This document shows, in pieces, positions 8,048-16,781 of a DNA stretch of 64,000 nucleotides. A model generated the notes under the pieces. It did not search any database and was not told the origin of the DNA. It saw only the letters and a list, made by a program, of their open reading frames with translations. The translations under genes and the position numbers were made by a program. Source of the stretch: Pelomonas baiyunensis (lineage in GTDB: Bacteria > Pseudomonadota > Gammaproteobacteria > Burkholderiales > Burkholderiaceae_C). Location: NCBI RefSeq assembly GCF_043555935.1, contig NZ_JBIGIB010000006.1, forward strand, positions 248,001 through 312,000, read 5' to 3'. Numbering within the stretch: position 1 is the stretch's first letter; every line of letters starts with the position of its first letter.

Positions 8048-9298
8048 ATGCTTCGCCGTTCCGCACTTGCCCTGGCCCTGGGCGCCAGCCTGTTCACCCC
8101 CGCCGTGTTCGCGGCCGACACCATCAAGGTCGGCGTGTTGCACTCGCTGTCGGGCACCATGGCCATTTCTGAGACCGTGCTCAAGGACACGGTGCTGATG
8201 GCCATTGACGAGATCAACGCCAAGGGCGGCCTGCTGGGCAAGAAGCTGGAGCCGGTCGTTGTGGACCCGGCCTCCAACTGGCCGCTGTTTGCCGAGAAGG
8301 CCAAGCAGCTCATCTCGCAGGACAAGGTCGCCGTGGTGTTCGGCTGCTGGACGTCGGTCAGCCGCAAGAGCGTGCTGCCGGTGTTCGAGCAAACCAACTC
8401 GCTGCTGTTCTACCCCGTGCAGTACGAGGGTGAAGAACTGAGCAAGAACGTGTTCTACACGGGCGCCGCGCCCAACCAGCAGGCCATTCCCGCCGTGGAA
8501 TACCTGATGAGCAAGGACGGCGGCGGTGCCAAGCGCTTCGTGCTGCTGGGCACCGACTATGTGTACCCGCGCACCACCAACAAGATCCTGCGCGCCTTCC
8601 TGCACAGCAAGGGCATCAAGGACGAAGACATCATGGAGGAGTACACCCCCTTCGGGCACTCCGACTACCAAAGCATCATCGCCAAGATCAAGAAGTTCTC
8701 GGCCGAGGGCAAGAAGACGGCCGTGGTGTCCACCATCAACGGCGACTCCAACGTGCCCTTTTACAAGGAACTGGGCAACCAGGGCCTGAAGGCGACCGAC
8801 GTGCCGGTGGTGGCGTTCTCGGTGGGTGAGGAAGAGCTGCGCGGCGTGGACACCAAGCCGCTGCAAGGCCACCTGGCCGCGTGGAACTACTTCATGTCCA
8901 TCAAGTCGCCCGCCAACGACGGCTTCGTGAAGAAGTGGAGCGACTACGCCAAGGCCAAGGGCATTGCTGGCCACAAGGACAAGCCGCTCACCAACGACCC
9001 GATGGAAGCCACCTACATCGGCATCAACATGTGGGCGCAGGCCGTCACCAAGGCCAAGAGCACCGACACCGACAAGGTCATCGCCGCCATGGCCGGCCAG
9101 ACCTTCACCGCACCGTCGGGCATCACGTCCAAGATGGACGAGAAGAACCACCACCTGCACAAGTCGGTCTTCATCGGCGAAGTGAAGGCGGACGGCCAGT
9201 TCAATGTGGTGTGGAAGACGCCGGGCCCGGTCAAGGCCCAGCCGTGGAGCCCGTACATCCCTGAGAACAAGGGCAAGAAGGACGAGCCCGCGAAATAA
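8048..9298 (+). CDS. urtA: Urea ABC transporter substrate-binding protein
   Basis: 416 residues from the ATG at 8048, preceded by a GGAGG site; the first 22 residues (LRRSALALALGASLFTPAVFA) form a Sec signal peptide. The mature protein matches the UrtA branch of type I periplasmic-binding proteins: 'IKVGVLHSLSGTMAISET', 'VVFGCWTSVSRKSVLPVFE', 'NSLLFYPVQYEGEE', 'NVFYTGAAPNQQAIPAVEYL' and 'EYTPFGHSDYQSI'. It captures urea (or short amides) in the periplasm for UrtBCDE. It is the first gene of the operon behind the sigma-54 promoter. Confidence 0.96.
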   Translation: MLRRSALALALGASLFTPAVFAADTIKVGVLHSLSGTMAISETVLKDTVLMAIDEINAKGGLLGKKLEPVVVDPASNWPLFAEKAKQLISQDKVAVVFGCWTSVSRKSVLPVFEQTNSLLFYPVQYEGEELSKNVFYTGAAPNQQAIPAVEYLMSKDGGGAKRFVLLGTDYVYPRTTNKILRAFLHSKGIKDEDIMEEYTPFGHSDYQSIIAKIKKFSAEGKKTAVVSTINGDSNVPFYKELGNQGLKATDVPVVAFSVGEEELRGVDTKPLQGHLAAWNYFMSIKSPANDGFVKKWSDYAKAKGIAGHKDKPLTNDPMEATYIGINMWAQAVTKAKSTDTDKVIAAMAGQTFTAPSGITSKMDEKNHHLHKSVFIGEVKADGQFNVVWKTPGPVKAQPWSPYIPENKGKKDEPAK

Positions 9299-9343
9299 GG
9301 CCCACCCCCTACCGCGGCGAAGCCGCGGCCCCCTCAAGGGGGC
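9299..9343 (+). repeat. Dispersed palindromic repeat, copy 1
   Basis: GGCCCACCCCCTAC, then a GC hairpin CCGCGGC/GCCGCGG (9312-9329), then CCCCCTCAAGGGGG. The same head and tail, in reverse orientation, occur at 54791-54832. Similarity continues more weakly for about 50 bases beyond the tail in both copies. It directly follows the urtA stop codon and may trim or stabilise the mRNA. Confidence 0.7.
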
Positions 9344-9493
9344 ACTGCCAGTGGACCGGCAAAGCGCTTTGCGCTTCAGTGAAGGCTCATATCGCGTAGC
9401 GATGTGATGCCGGAACTAAAGCCGGATCCACGGCAGTCGCTGGAGGGACGTGCGCGCTGCGCGCGTCACTTGTTTGCGTTCGCCTGGATTGGC

Positions 9494-11035
9494 ATGTTCA
9501 AACGACTTGTATTGGGGTGGCTGCTGGCCGTGTTCGGCTTGTCGGCCTGGGCGTTGCCGCCCGAGCTGGCGTCGCGCATCGCGGCGGGCGAGGGCGACGA
9601 CCGGGTCGCCGCGCTGCAGCAGGCGCTGGCGGCGGGGGACGCGTCGCTGGGCCCGTTCCTGCGGGCGCTGCAGGACGGCCGGGTGCGTGTGAAGGCGGGC
9701 CAGGCGCTGGTGCTGGCCGAGGGCGCCACGCCGCCGGCCGATGCCGAAGAGCCGATGCTGAACAACCGCATGCGCCGCGAGATCGAGTCGGCGTTGGCGG
9801 GGCTGGACCTGCTGTCGCATGACGCAGCGGTGCGCACCAAGGCCCTGGCCACCCTGCGGGACGATGCCGACCCCAGCAAGCTGCCGCTGCTGGAAAAAGC
9901 GCTGGCCGCCGAGAGCGACGCCAGCTTGCGTGCGCAACTGAACGCGCTGGTGGCTGGCGCCAAGCTGTCGTCCACCGACCCGTCTCAGCGGCGCATTGCC
10001 GCCACCGAACTGGCCGGCGGTGCCGACCCCGCCACGCGGGCGCTGCTGCTGGAGAAGCTCGCGGCCGAAACCGACCCGGCCGCCAAAGCCGCGATGCAAA
10101 AGGCCGTGGCCGACATCGGCGACCGTCTGGCCTGGGGCGAGCGGGCACAGCTGCTGTTCTCGGGCCTGAGCCTGGGATCGGTGCTGCTGCTGGTGGCGCT
10201 GGGCCTGGCCATCACCTACGGCCTGATGGGCGTCATCAACATGGCCCACGGCGAGCTGCTGATGGTGGGCGCCTACGCCACCTACAGCGTGCAGCAGGCG
10301 TTTCGCGCCTGGGCGCCGGGGGCCTTCGATCACTACCTGTGGCTGGCCTTGCCGGCCAGCTTCCTCGCCGCCGCGCTGGTGGGCGCGGCCATGGAGCGCA
10401 GCGTCATCCGCTGGCTGTACGGCCGGCCGCTGGAAACGCTGCTGGCCACCTGGGGCATCTCCCTCGTGCTGATGCAAGCAGTGCGCAGCCTCTTCGGCGC
10501 GCAGAACGTGGCGGTGGAGAACCCGTCATGGCTGTCCGGTGGCTGGGCGCTGCTGCCCAACCTGACGCTGCCGTACAACCGCCTGGCCATCCTGGCGTTT
10601 GCGGCGCTGGTGCTCATTGGCATGGCCCTGCTGCTGTCGCGCACGCGGCTGGGGCTGATGGTGCGCGGCGTCACGCAGAACCGCCGCATGGCCGCCTGCG
10701 TGGGCGTCAACACCGCCAAGGTCGACACCCTGGCCTTCGCGCTGGGCTCCGGCATCGCGGGCCTCGCCGGCTGCGCGCTGAGCCAGATCGGCAACGTGGG
10801 CCCCGACCTGGGCCAGAGCTACATCGTCGACGCCTTCATGGTGGTGGTGCTGGGCGGTGTGGGCCAGCTGGCCGGCACGGTGTACGCGGGCCTGGGGCTG
10901 GGCGTGCTGTCCAAGCTGCTGGAGGGCTGGCAGGGCGCGGTGCTGGCCAAGATTGCACTGCTGCTGCTGCTCGTGCTGGTCATCCAGAAAAAGCCGCAAG
11001 GCCTGTTCGCCCTCAAGGGCCGGAGCGTCGAATGA
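9494..11035 (+). CDS. urtB: Urea ABC transporter permease UrtB
   Basis: 513 residues if started at the ATG at 9494 (MFKRLVLGWLLAVFGLSAWA), which begins with a signal peptide; an in-frame ATG at 9404 would add 30 residues of unlikely composition. As usual for UrtB, an extracytoplasmic helical-repeat domain (about 25-215) precedes a LivH-like permease with 'AITYGLMGVINMAHGELLMV' and 'YIVDAFMVVVLGGVGQLAGT'. It forms the membrane channel with UrtC. A 195-bp gap containing a palindromic repeat separates it from urtA, which may reduce permease expression relative to the binding protein. The stop overlaps urtC. Confidence 0.94.
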   Translation: MFKRLVLGWLLAVFGLSAWALPPELASRIAAGEGDDRVAALQQALAAGDASLGPFLRALQDGRVRVKAGQALVLAEGATPPADAEEPMLNNRMRREIESALAGLDLLSHDAAVRTKALATLRDDADPSKLPLLEKALAAESDASLRAQLNALVAGAKLSSTDPSQRRIAATELAGGADPATRALLLEKLAAETDPAAKAAMQKAVADIGDRLAWGERAQLLFSGLSLGSVLLLVALGLAITYGLMGVINMAHGELLMVGAYATYSVQQAFRAWAPGAFDHYLWLALPASFLAAALVGAAMERSVIRWLYGRPLETLLATWGISLVLMQAVRSLFGAQNVAVENPSWLSGGWALLPNLTLPYNRLAILAFAALVLIGMALLLSRTRLGLMVRGVTQNRRMAACVGVNTAKVDTLAFALGSGIAGLAGCALSQIGNVGPDLGQSYIVDAFMVVVLGGVGQLAGTVYAGLGLGVLSKLLEGWQGAVLAKIALLLLLVLVIQKKPQGLFALKGRSVE

Positions 11036-12078
11036 AGAAGGCGCTGTTCATCGCCGTGGCCGCGCTGATGCTGTGCGTGCCCTTGCTGCACCTGGCGTTC
11101 CCGCCGGGCCACGTGCTGCACCTCAGCGAGTTCTACGTGGGCCTGCTGGGCAAGTTTCTTTGCTTTGCCATTTGTGCCCTGGCCTTGGACCTCATCTGGG
11201 GTTTCGGCGGCATCTTGTCGCTGGGCCATGGGCTCTTCTTTGCCCTTGGGGGCTATGGCATGGGCATGTACCTCATGCGCCAGATCGGCCGGGAAGGGCA
11301 GTACCAGTCGGACTTGCCGGACTTCATGGTGTTCCTGAACTGGAAGGAACTGCCGTGGCACTGGGCGCTGAGCGATTCGCTGGTTGGCCAGATCGTCCTG
11401 GCGCTGGCCGTGCCGGGGCTGCTGGCCGCGGTGTTCGGGTGGTTCGCATTCCGCTCGCGCATCCAGGGCGTGTACTTCTCCATCATCACGCAGGCGCTGA
11501 CGGTGGCCGCCATGCTGCTGTTCTTCCGCAATGAAACCGGCTTTGGCGGCAACAACGGCTTCACCGACTTCAAGCGCCTGGCAGGCTACTCGCTGAACAC
11601 GCCGGGCATGAAGGTGGCGCTGTGCATGGCCAGCGGCGCGGCGCTCATCGGCTGCTATTTCGTCGCACGGTGGCTCACGCAAAGCCGCTGGGGGCGCATC
11701 CTGCAGGCCATCCGTGATGCCGAGGGGCGCGTGCGCTTCCTGGGCTATGACCCGGTGGCGTTCAAGCTCAGCGCCTACGTGATCTCGGCCGTGATGTGCG
11801 CGCTGGCCGGCATGTTGTACGTGCCGCAGGTGGGCATCATCAACCCGGGCGAGATGAGCCCGGCGGCCAGCATCGAGATGGCCATCTGGGCCGCGGTGGG
11901 CGGGCGCGGCACGCTGATCGGGCCGGTGCTCGGGGCGTTCTTCGTCAACGGCACCAAGTCCGTGTTCACGGCGGTGTGGCCGGAAGGCTGGCTGTACGTA
12001 CTGGGCGGGCTGTTCATTGCCGTGACGCTGTTCCTGCCGACCGGGCTGGTTGGCCTCGCCAAGAGGTTCAAGAAATGA
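11032..12078 (+). CDS. urtC: Urea ABC transporter permease UrtC
   Basis: 348 residues starting at an ATG that overlaps the urtB stop by 4 bases. It is LivM-like: multiple hydrophobic segments, 'DLIWGFGGILSLGHGLFFAL' near the N-terminus, 'FRNETGFGGNNGFTDFK' in the periplasmic loop and 'GEMSPAASIEMAIWAAVGGR' with the EAA-type coupling region. 'FGGNNGFTDF' is a UrtC-typical element. It pairs with UrtB to form the urea channel and is energised by UrtD and UrtE. Confidence 0.95.
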   Translation: MKKALFIAVAALMLCVPLLHLAFPPGHVLHLSEFYVGLLGKFLCFAICALALDLIWGFGGILSLGHGLFFALGGYGMGMYLMRQIGREGQYQSDLPDFMVFLNWKELPWHWALSDSLVGQIVLALAVPGLLAAVFGWFAFRSRIQGVYFSIITQALTVAAMLLFFRNETGFGGNNGFTDFKRLAGYSLNTPGMKVALCMASGAALIGCYFVARWLTQSRWGRILQAIRDAEGRVRFLGYDPVAFKLSAYVISAVMCALAGMLYVPQVGIINPGEMSPAASIEMAIWAAVGGRGTLIGPVLGAFFVNGTKSVFTAVWPEGWLYVLGGLFIAVTLFLPTGLVGLAKRFKK

Positions 12079-12908
12079 CACCTGAGCTGCTTGAAGCCGG
12101 TGCCGAGACGCGCTCGCGCGCCATCACCCGGATCGCGACCGCCGGCGAACCCATCTTCAACCAGGGCGTGGCGCTGTACGTGGAAGACCTGCGTGTAGCG
12201 TTCGACGGCTTCCAGGCGCTGGGCGGATTGAGCTTCACCATTGGGGTGGGCGAGTTGCGCTGCGTCATTGGCCCCAATGGGGCTGGCAAGACGACGACGA
12301 TGGACTGCATCACCGGCAAGACCCGGCCCGACAGCGGCCGGGTGTTCTTCGGCAGCAACCTGGACCTGCGCACCATGAACGAGGCTGAGATCGCCCGCGC
12401 GGGCATCGGCCGCAAGTTCCAGAAGCCCACGGTGTTCGAGGCGCTGTCGGTCACCGAGAACCTGGAACTGGCGCTGGCCGGCGACCGCCGCGCCCGCTTC
12501 GCGATGCGCGCCAGACTCAGCGGCGAGCAGCGCGATCGCCTGTCCGAGTTGCTGAAGACGGTGCACCTTGCCGACGAACAGTACCGCGTCGCCGGGCTGC
12601 TGAGCCACGGCCAGAAGCAGTGGCTGGAGATCGGCATGCTGCTGGCGCAAAACCCGAAGCTGCTGCTGCTGGACGAGCCTGTGGCCGGCATGACGGACGA
12701 GGAAACCGAGCGCACCGCCGAGCTGTTTCTGAGCCTGGAAGGCAAGCATTCGCTGGTCGTCGTCGAGCACGACATGAGCTTTGTGGCCACGCTGGCCGGC
12801 GCGCACCGCACGGTGACGGTGCTGCATGAAGGCAAGACGCTGGCCGAGGGCACGATGGCGGCCGTTCAAGCGGATGAAAAAGTGATCGAGGTGTACCTTG
12901 GCCGATGA
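12075..12908 (+). CDS. urtD: Urea ABC transporter ATPase UrtD
   Basis: 277 residues, ATG overlapping the urtC stop by 4 bases. It has Walker A 'GPNGAGKTTTMD', a Q-loop region 'GRKFQKPTVFEALSVTENLE', the signature 'LSHGQKQWLEIGMLLAQNPK' and Walker B 'LLLLDEPVAGMTDEE', followed by the H-loop 'VVVEHDMSFV'. 'KFQKPTVFE' and 'PVAGMTDEETE' are characteristic of UrtD. It hydrolyses ATP at the cytoplasmic face of UrtBC. About 35 residues precede the ABC core. Confidence 0.95.
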   Translation: MTPELLEAGAETRSRAITRIATAGEPIFNQGVALYVEDLRVAFDGFQALGGLSFTIGVGELRCVIGPNGAGKTTTMDCITGKTRPDSGRVFFGSNLDLRTMNEAEIARAGIGRKFQKPTVFEALSVTENLELALAGDRRARFAMRARLSGEQRDRLSELLKTVHLADEQYRVAGLLSHGQKQWLEIGMLLAQNPKLLLLDEPVAGMTDEETERTAELFLSLEGKHSLVVVEHDMSFVATLAGAHRTVTVLHEGKTLAEGTMAAVQADEKVIEVYLGR

Positions 12909-13602
12909 TCTTCTGAAGGTCGAAGACCTGCACAAGCACTACGGCGGCTCGCACATCCTGCGCGGCCTGAGCTTCGAGCTGAAGGCGGGCGAGATCACCG
13001 TCGTCATGGGCCGCAACGGCGTGGGCAAGACAACGCTGCTCAAGAGCCTGATGGGTGTGGTGCCGGTCACTTCCGGCCGCATCACGCTGGCGGGCGAGGC
13101 CATCGACAAACTGAAAACCCACCAGCGCGTGCGCGCCGGCCTGGGCTACGTGCCGCAGGGGCGGGAGATCTTCGGCCGGCTCACCGTCATGGAGAACCTG
13201 CAGATGGGCCTGGCCAGCCAGCCCGCGGGCACGCCGCTGCCGGACGAGCTGTTTCAGCTGTTCCCGGTGCTGAACCAGATGCGCAGCCGCCGGGGGGGCG
13301 ACCTGTCCGGCGGGCAGCAGCAGCAGCTGGCCATTGCGCGAGCGCTGGCGCCCGGGCCGCAGGTGTTGCTGCTGGACGAGCCGACCGAAGGCATCCAGCC
13401 CAACGTGATTCAAGACATCGGCCGCGTCATCCGGCACCTGGCGCACAACAAGGGCTTGTGCGTGGTGCTGGTGGAGCAGTACTACGACTTCTGCGAACAG
13501 CTGGCCGACCAGTACCTGCTGATGCAGCGCGGCGAAATCGTCATGCGCGGGCGGGGCCCGGACATGAAGGCCGACGGCGTGCGGGAGCGGCTGGCGATTT
13601 GA
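12898..13602 (+). CDS. urtE: Urea ABC transporter ATPase UrtE (TTG start)
   Basis: 234 residues starting at a TTG that overlaps the end of urtD by 11 bases; GAGGTG lies a suitable distance upstream, and the next in-frame ATG is inside Walker A, so TTG is the only sensible start. LivF-like ABC ATPase with 'VMGRNGVGKTTLLKSLMG', 'YVPQGREIFGRLTVMENLQM', signature 'LSGGQQQQLAIARALA', Walker B 'VLLLDEPTEGIQPN' and 'VVLVEQYYDF'. 'EGIQPNVIQDIG' is UrtE-like. It is the last urt gene; no urease genes follow within the window. Confidence 0.94.
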   Translation: MADDLLKVEDLHKHYGGSHILRGLSFELKAGEITVVMGRNGVGKTTLLKSLMGVVPVTSGRITLAGEAIDKLKTHQRVRAGLGYVPQGREIFGRLTVMENLQMGLASQPAGTPLPDELFQLFPVLNQMRSRRGGDLSGGQQQQLAIARALAPGPQVLLLDEPTEGIQPNVIQDIGRVIRHLAHNKGLCVVLVEQYYDFCEQLADQYLLMQRGEIVMRGRGPDMKADGVRERLAI

Positions 13603-13668
13603 GCCGGCCCGCGCTGCAAGCGCGCCTCGCTCGCCTCGAGCCCATGGCGCGCCTGACTTGCGCCTGAG

Positions 13669-14049
13669 TTAAGTCCGCGCCACCCGGCGCACCGTGGCGG
13701 CAGCCACCAAGCCCAGGGCGATGCCCAAGGCGTCTGCCAGCAGGTCGGCCCATTCGCCCGAGCGGGGGGGCAAAAAGCTTTGTGCGACCTCGATGGCGCC
13801 GCCATAGGCCAGCACGGCACCCGCCAGCGCCGGCCACTGCCGGGGCTCGCGCCACAGCGCCCACACCCCGCAAAACGCCAGCGACGCAAAGGCCAGCGCG
13901 TGGTTGGATTTGTCCCAGCCGGTCGTGGCTTGTGCGGGAGGGTGGGGTATCAACGCCAGGGTGGTGATCACCACGGTCAGCGCGGCCAGAGCGGCGCGCC
14001 ACCAGGGCGTGCGGGCGGGGGCAGTGGCCCAGGAGAAAAACTGCTGCAT
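13669..14049 (-). CDS. VanZ-like membrane protein
   Basis: 126 residues from the ATG at 14049. Four hydrophobic segments and the VanZ-family pattern 'WDKSNHALAFASLAFCGVWA' followed by 'YGGAIEVAQSFLPPRSGEWADLLADALG', where the charged K, H, E and D residues are the conserved family positions. VanZ-like proteins are small inner-membrane proteins of mostly unknown role; one homologue confers low-level teicoplanin resistance. The open frame extends upstream to 14178, but that part is Arg-rich and overlaps the divergent promoter. No good ribosome-binding site is seen, so the start is uncertain. Confidence 0.75.
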   Translation of the reverse strand: MQQFFSWATAPARTPWWRAALAALTVVITTLALIPHPPAQATTGWDKSNHALAFASLAFCGVWALWREPRQWPALAGAVLAYGGAIEVAQSFLPPRSGEWADLLADALGIALGLVAAATVRRVART

Positions 14050-14153
14050 CGTGACGCGATTGTGGTGGCCGCGAGCCACACGGCGCAGGCCGCTTGGTTG
14101 CCGTCGCCGGAGCGCTTTACATTTGCAAACAGTCACCACCTCAGGGAGAAGAA

Positions 14154-14528
14154 ATGGACGACGGACAACTGTTGCCAATGCTGGGTGCTGCAGCCATGGG
14201 CGCCGCTGCGGGGGCGGCCGGGGTGTTTGCCTGGTTCTCAGCGCAGGTCAAGCGCGAGCGTGACCGGCTGCACCACGTGGAGCAGGCGCGCCAGCTGTCG
14301 GCGCAGCAAGTCACGCAGGCGCGCAAGCAGATCGAGCAGCTGCAGCGCGAGAACCACGAGCTGCGTTTGGTGGTGCGGCCTGCCCCGCGCCCCGCGCCCG
14401 CGCCGGAGCCTGCGGTCGACCCGGCCGAGGCGGCGCGCCTGTACGCCGAGTCCAAGATGCAGCCGGCGGCGCCCAAGCCGCAGAACAGCGGCTTCCGCGA
14501 CACCGTGGTGCTGAAGCGGGGCGAGTGA
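14154..14528 (+). CDS. Small membrane-anchored coiled-coil protein, unknown function
   Basis: 124 residues starting at an ATG with a good site (GGGAGAAG). Residues 5-28 (LLPMLGAAAMGAAAGAAGVF and on) form one transmembrane helix with small-residue packing, residues 30-70 are a charged coiled coil rich in Arg, Glu and Gln, and the tail is Pro/Ala-rich. The architecture resembles small envelope scaffold proteins, but I recognise no family. It stands alone between the divergent VanZ gene and the fatty-acid operon. Confidence 0.6.
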   Translation: MDDGQLLPMLGAAAMGAAAGAAGVFAWFSAQVKRERDRLHHVEQARQLSAQQVTQARKQIEQLQRENHELRLVVRPAPRPAPAPEPAVDPAEAARLYAESKMQPAAPKPQNSGFRDTVVLKRGE

Positions 14529-14588
14529 CCCGCGTCGCCGCCTTGTCACTGCCGGGACAAGACGGCGTCAAAGCCGCTGCCTAGAATC

Positions 14589-14600
14589 GAACGGTCGTTC
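14589..14600. promoter_or_regulatory. TetR-type palindrome before fatty-acid operon
   Basis: GAACGGTCGTTC: 5-base arms GAACG/CGTTC around GT. It lies 57 bp before the fadB-like start and directly after a plausible -10 box TAGAAT (14583-14588 region), a position suited to repression. TetR-family acyl-CoA-responsive repressors bind short palindromes of this sort; no regulator gene is adjacent, so identity is inference. Confidence 0.5.
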
Positions 14601-14656
14601 TATTTCTGGGCCGGCTGCAGGAGACGCGGCACGGCCCTTCAACCGAGGTCGTGCCC

Positions 14657-16750
14657 ATGACAGCCCATTACGAAGTTCGCGGCAGCGTCGCCGTGATCAC
14701 CCTCGACAACCCGCCGGTCAACGGTCTGGGTTTCGCCACCCGCTCGGCCTGCGCGGCCGGCGTGGAACGTGCCGAGGCCGACCCGGCCGTCACGGCCGTC
14801 GTCATCACCGGGGCCGGCAAGGCCTTCTCGGGTGGGGCGGACATCAAGGAATTCGGCTCGCCCAAGGCGCTGGCCGAGCCCAACCTGCTGAGCCTGATTG
14901 CCGTGGTGGAGAACTGCAGCAAGCCGGTGGTGGCCGCCATTCACAGCGTCTGCATGGGCGGTGGCTTGGAGCTCAGCCTCGGTTGCCACTACCGCGTGGC
15001 CCAAGCCGGCACCAAGGTGGCGCTGCCGGAAGTGAAGCTGGGCCTGCTGCCCGGCGCCGGCGGCACGCAACGCCTGCCCCGCGCACTCGGCGTGGAGCCC
15101 GCGCTGAACATGATCGTCAGCGGCGAGCTCGTCGAAGCCCAGATGCTGGCCATGGTGCCGGGCCAGAAGCTGTTCGACAAGGTCGTGGACGCCGACGTGC
15201 TGGACGCCGCCATCAAGTTCGCGGGAGAAGTGTCCGAGAAGCGCCCGCTGCCCAAGGTGCGTGACCTCAAGGCCCGCCACCCCAACCCCGACGCGTACTT
15301 CCAGTTCGCCCGCAACATGGTGGGCGGCATGAGCAAGAACTACCCCGCGCCGCTGCGCTGCCTGGAGGCGGTGGCCGGTGCGGTCAAGCTGAAGTTCGAC
15401 GACGGCATGCGCGCCGAGCGCGAGGGCTTTGCCGCCCTGATGCAGACGCCCGAGTCCAAGGCCCTGCGCCACCTGTTCTTTGCCGAGCGCGTGGCCAGCA
15501 AGATTGCCGATGTGCCCGAAGACACGCCGCTGCGCACCATCGCCAAGGTGGGCGTCATCGGCGCCGGCACGATGGGCGGCGGCATCTCGATGAACTTCCT
15601 GAACGCCGGCCTGCCGGTCACCATCCTGGAGACCAAGCAGGAAGCGCTGGATCGCGGCGTGGCCACGATCAAGAAGAACTACGAAGCCCAGGTCAAGAAG
15701 GGCAAGCTGAAGGAAGACAAGTACGCCCAACGCATGGCGCTGCTGAGCACCACGCTGAGCTACGACGACCTGAAGGACTGCGACCTCATCATCGAAGCGG
15801 TGTTCGAGGAAATCGGCGTCAAGGAAGCGGTGTTCAAGCAGTTGGACGCCGTGGCCAAGCCCGGTGCCATCCTGGCCTCCAACACGTCCACGCTGGACGT
15901 TGACAAGATCGCCTCGTTCACCGGCCGTCCGCAAGACGTGGTGGGCATGCACTTCTTCAGCCCGGCCAACGTGATGAAGCTCCTGGAAGTGGTGCGCGGC
16001 AAGGAAACCGCCAAGGACGTGCTGGCCACGGTCATGGCCATTGGCAAGAAGATCAAGAAGACGGCGGTGGTGTCCGGCGTCTGCGACGGCTTCATCGGCA
16101 ACCGCATGATCGAGCAGTACAGCCGCCAAGCTGGCTTCCTGCTCGATGAAGGCTGCACGCCGCAGCAGGTGGACAAGGCGGTCGAGAAGTTTGGCTTCGC
16201 CATGGGCCCGTTCCGCATGGGCGACCTCGCCGGCAACGACATCGGCTGGGCCATCCGCAAGCGCCGCGCGGTCGAACGCGCCACGATGAAGTACTCGGCC
16301 AGCGCCGACCGCCTGTGCGAGCTGGGCCGCTTCGGCCAGAAGACCGGCGCGGGCTGGTACGACTACCAAGCCGGCAAGCGTGATGCGATCCCGTCGCCCG
16401 TGGTGGACGAGATGCTGGCCAAGCACCGCGAAGCCATTGGCGCCAAGAAGCGCGACATCAGCGACGAAGAGATCGTGCACCGCCTGGTGTTCGCGCTCGT
16501 CAACGAGGCCGCGCACCTGCTGGAAGAGGGCATCGCCCAGCGCGCATCCGACGTGGACATGGTCTACCTGACCGGCTACGGCTTCCCCATCTGGCGCGGC
16601 GGCCCGATGTGCTACGCCGACACCGTGGGCCTCTTCAACGTCGTGCAGGCGATGAACCGCTTTGCCAAGAACCCGATGGACGACGGCGAATTCTGGAAGC
16701 CGGCGCCGCTGCTGGCTCGCTTGGTCGCTGAAGGCAAGTCCTTCACTTAA
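14657..16750 (+). CDS. fadB: Bifunctional enoyl-CoA hydratase / 3-hydroxyacyl-CoA dehydrogenase
   Basis: 697 residues from the ATG at 14657 (GAGG at 14645-14648); a GTG at 14651 is less likely. The N-terminal crotonase domain has 'GAGKAFSGGADIKEFGSPKA' and 'CMGGGLELSLGCHYRVA' with the catalytic Glu residues; the NAD-binding domain starts at about 300 with 'VGVIGAGTMGGGISMNFLNA', followed by 'VVGMHFFSPANVMKLLEVV'. The two C-terminal 3-HCDH domains follow. It hydrates enoyl-CoA and oxidises the 3-hydroxy intermediate in the beta-oxidation cycle. Length and order fit the FadJ/FadB-type alpha subunit; the thiolase follows 31 bp downstream. Confidence 0.92.
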   Translation: MTAHYEVRGSVAVITLDNPPVNGLGFATRSACAAGVERAEADPAVTAVVITGAGKAFSGGADIKEFGSPKALAEPNLLSLIAVVENCSKPVVAAIHSVCMGGGLELSLGCHYRVAQAGTKVALPEVKLGLLPGAGGTQRLPRALGVEPALNMIVSGELVEAQMLAMVPGQKLFDKVVDADVLDAAIKFAGEVSEKRPLPKVRDLKARHPNPDAYFQFARNMVGGMSKNYPAPLRCLEAVAGAVKLKFDDGMRAEREGFAALMQTPESKALRHLFFAERVASKIADVPEDTPLRTIAKVGVIGAGTMGGGISMNFLNAGLPVTILETKQEALDRGVATIKKNYEAQVKKGKLKEDKYAQRMALLSTTLSYDDLKDCDLIIEAVFEEIGVKEAVFKQLDAVAKPGAILASNTSTLDVDKIASFTGRPQDVVGMHFFSPANVMKLLEVVRGKETAKDVLATVMAIGKKIKKTAVVSGVCDGFIGNRMIEQYSRQAGFLLDEGCTPQQVDKAVEKFGFAMGPFRMGDLAGNDIGWAIRKRRAVERATMKYSASADRLCELGRFGQKTGAGWYDYQAGKRDAIPSPVVDEMLAKHREAIGAKKRDISDEEIVHRLVFALVNEAAHLLEEGIAQRASDVDMVYLTGYGFPIWRGGPMCYADTVGLFNVVQAMNRFAKNPMDDGEFWKPAPLLARLVAEGKSFT

Positions 16751-16781
16751 AGCCGCAGCACCACCGAACAAGGATCAAGAC

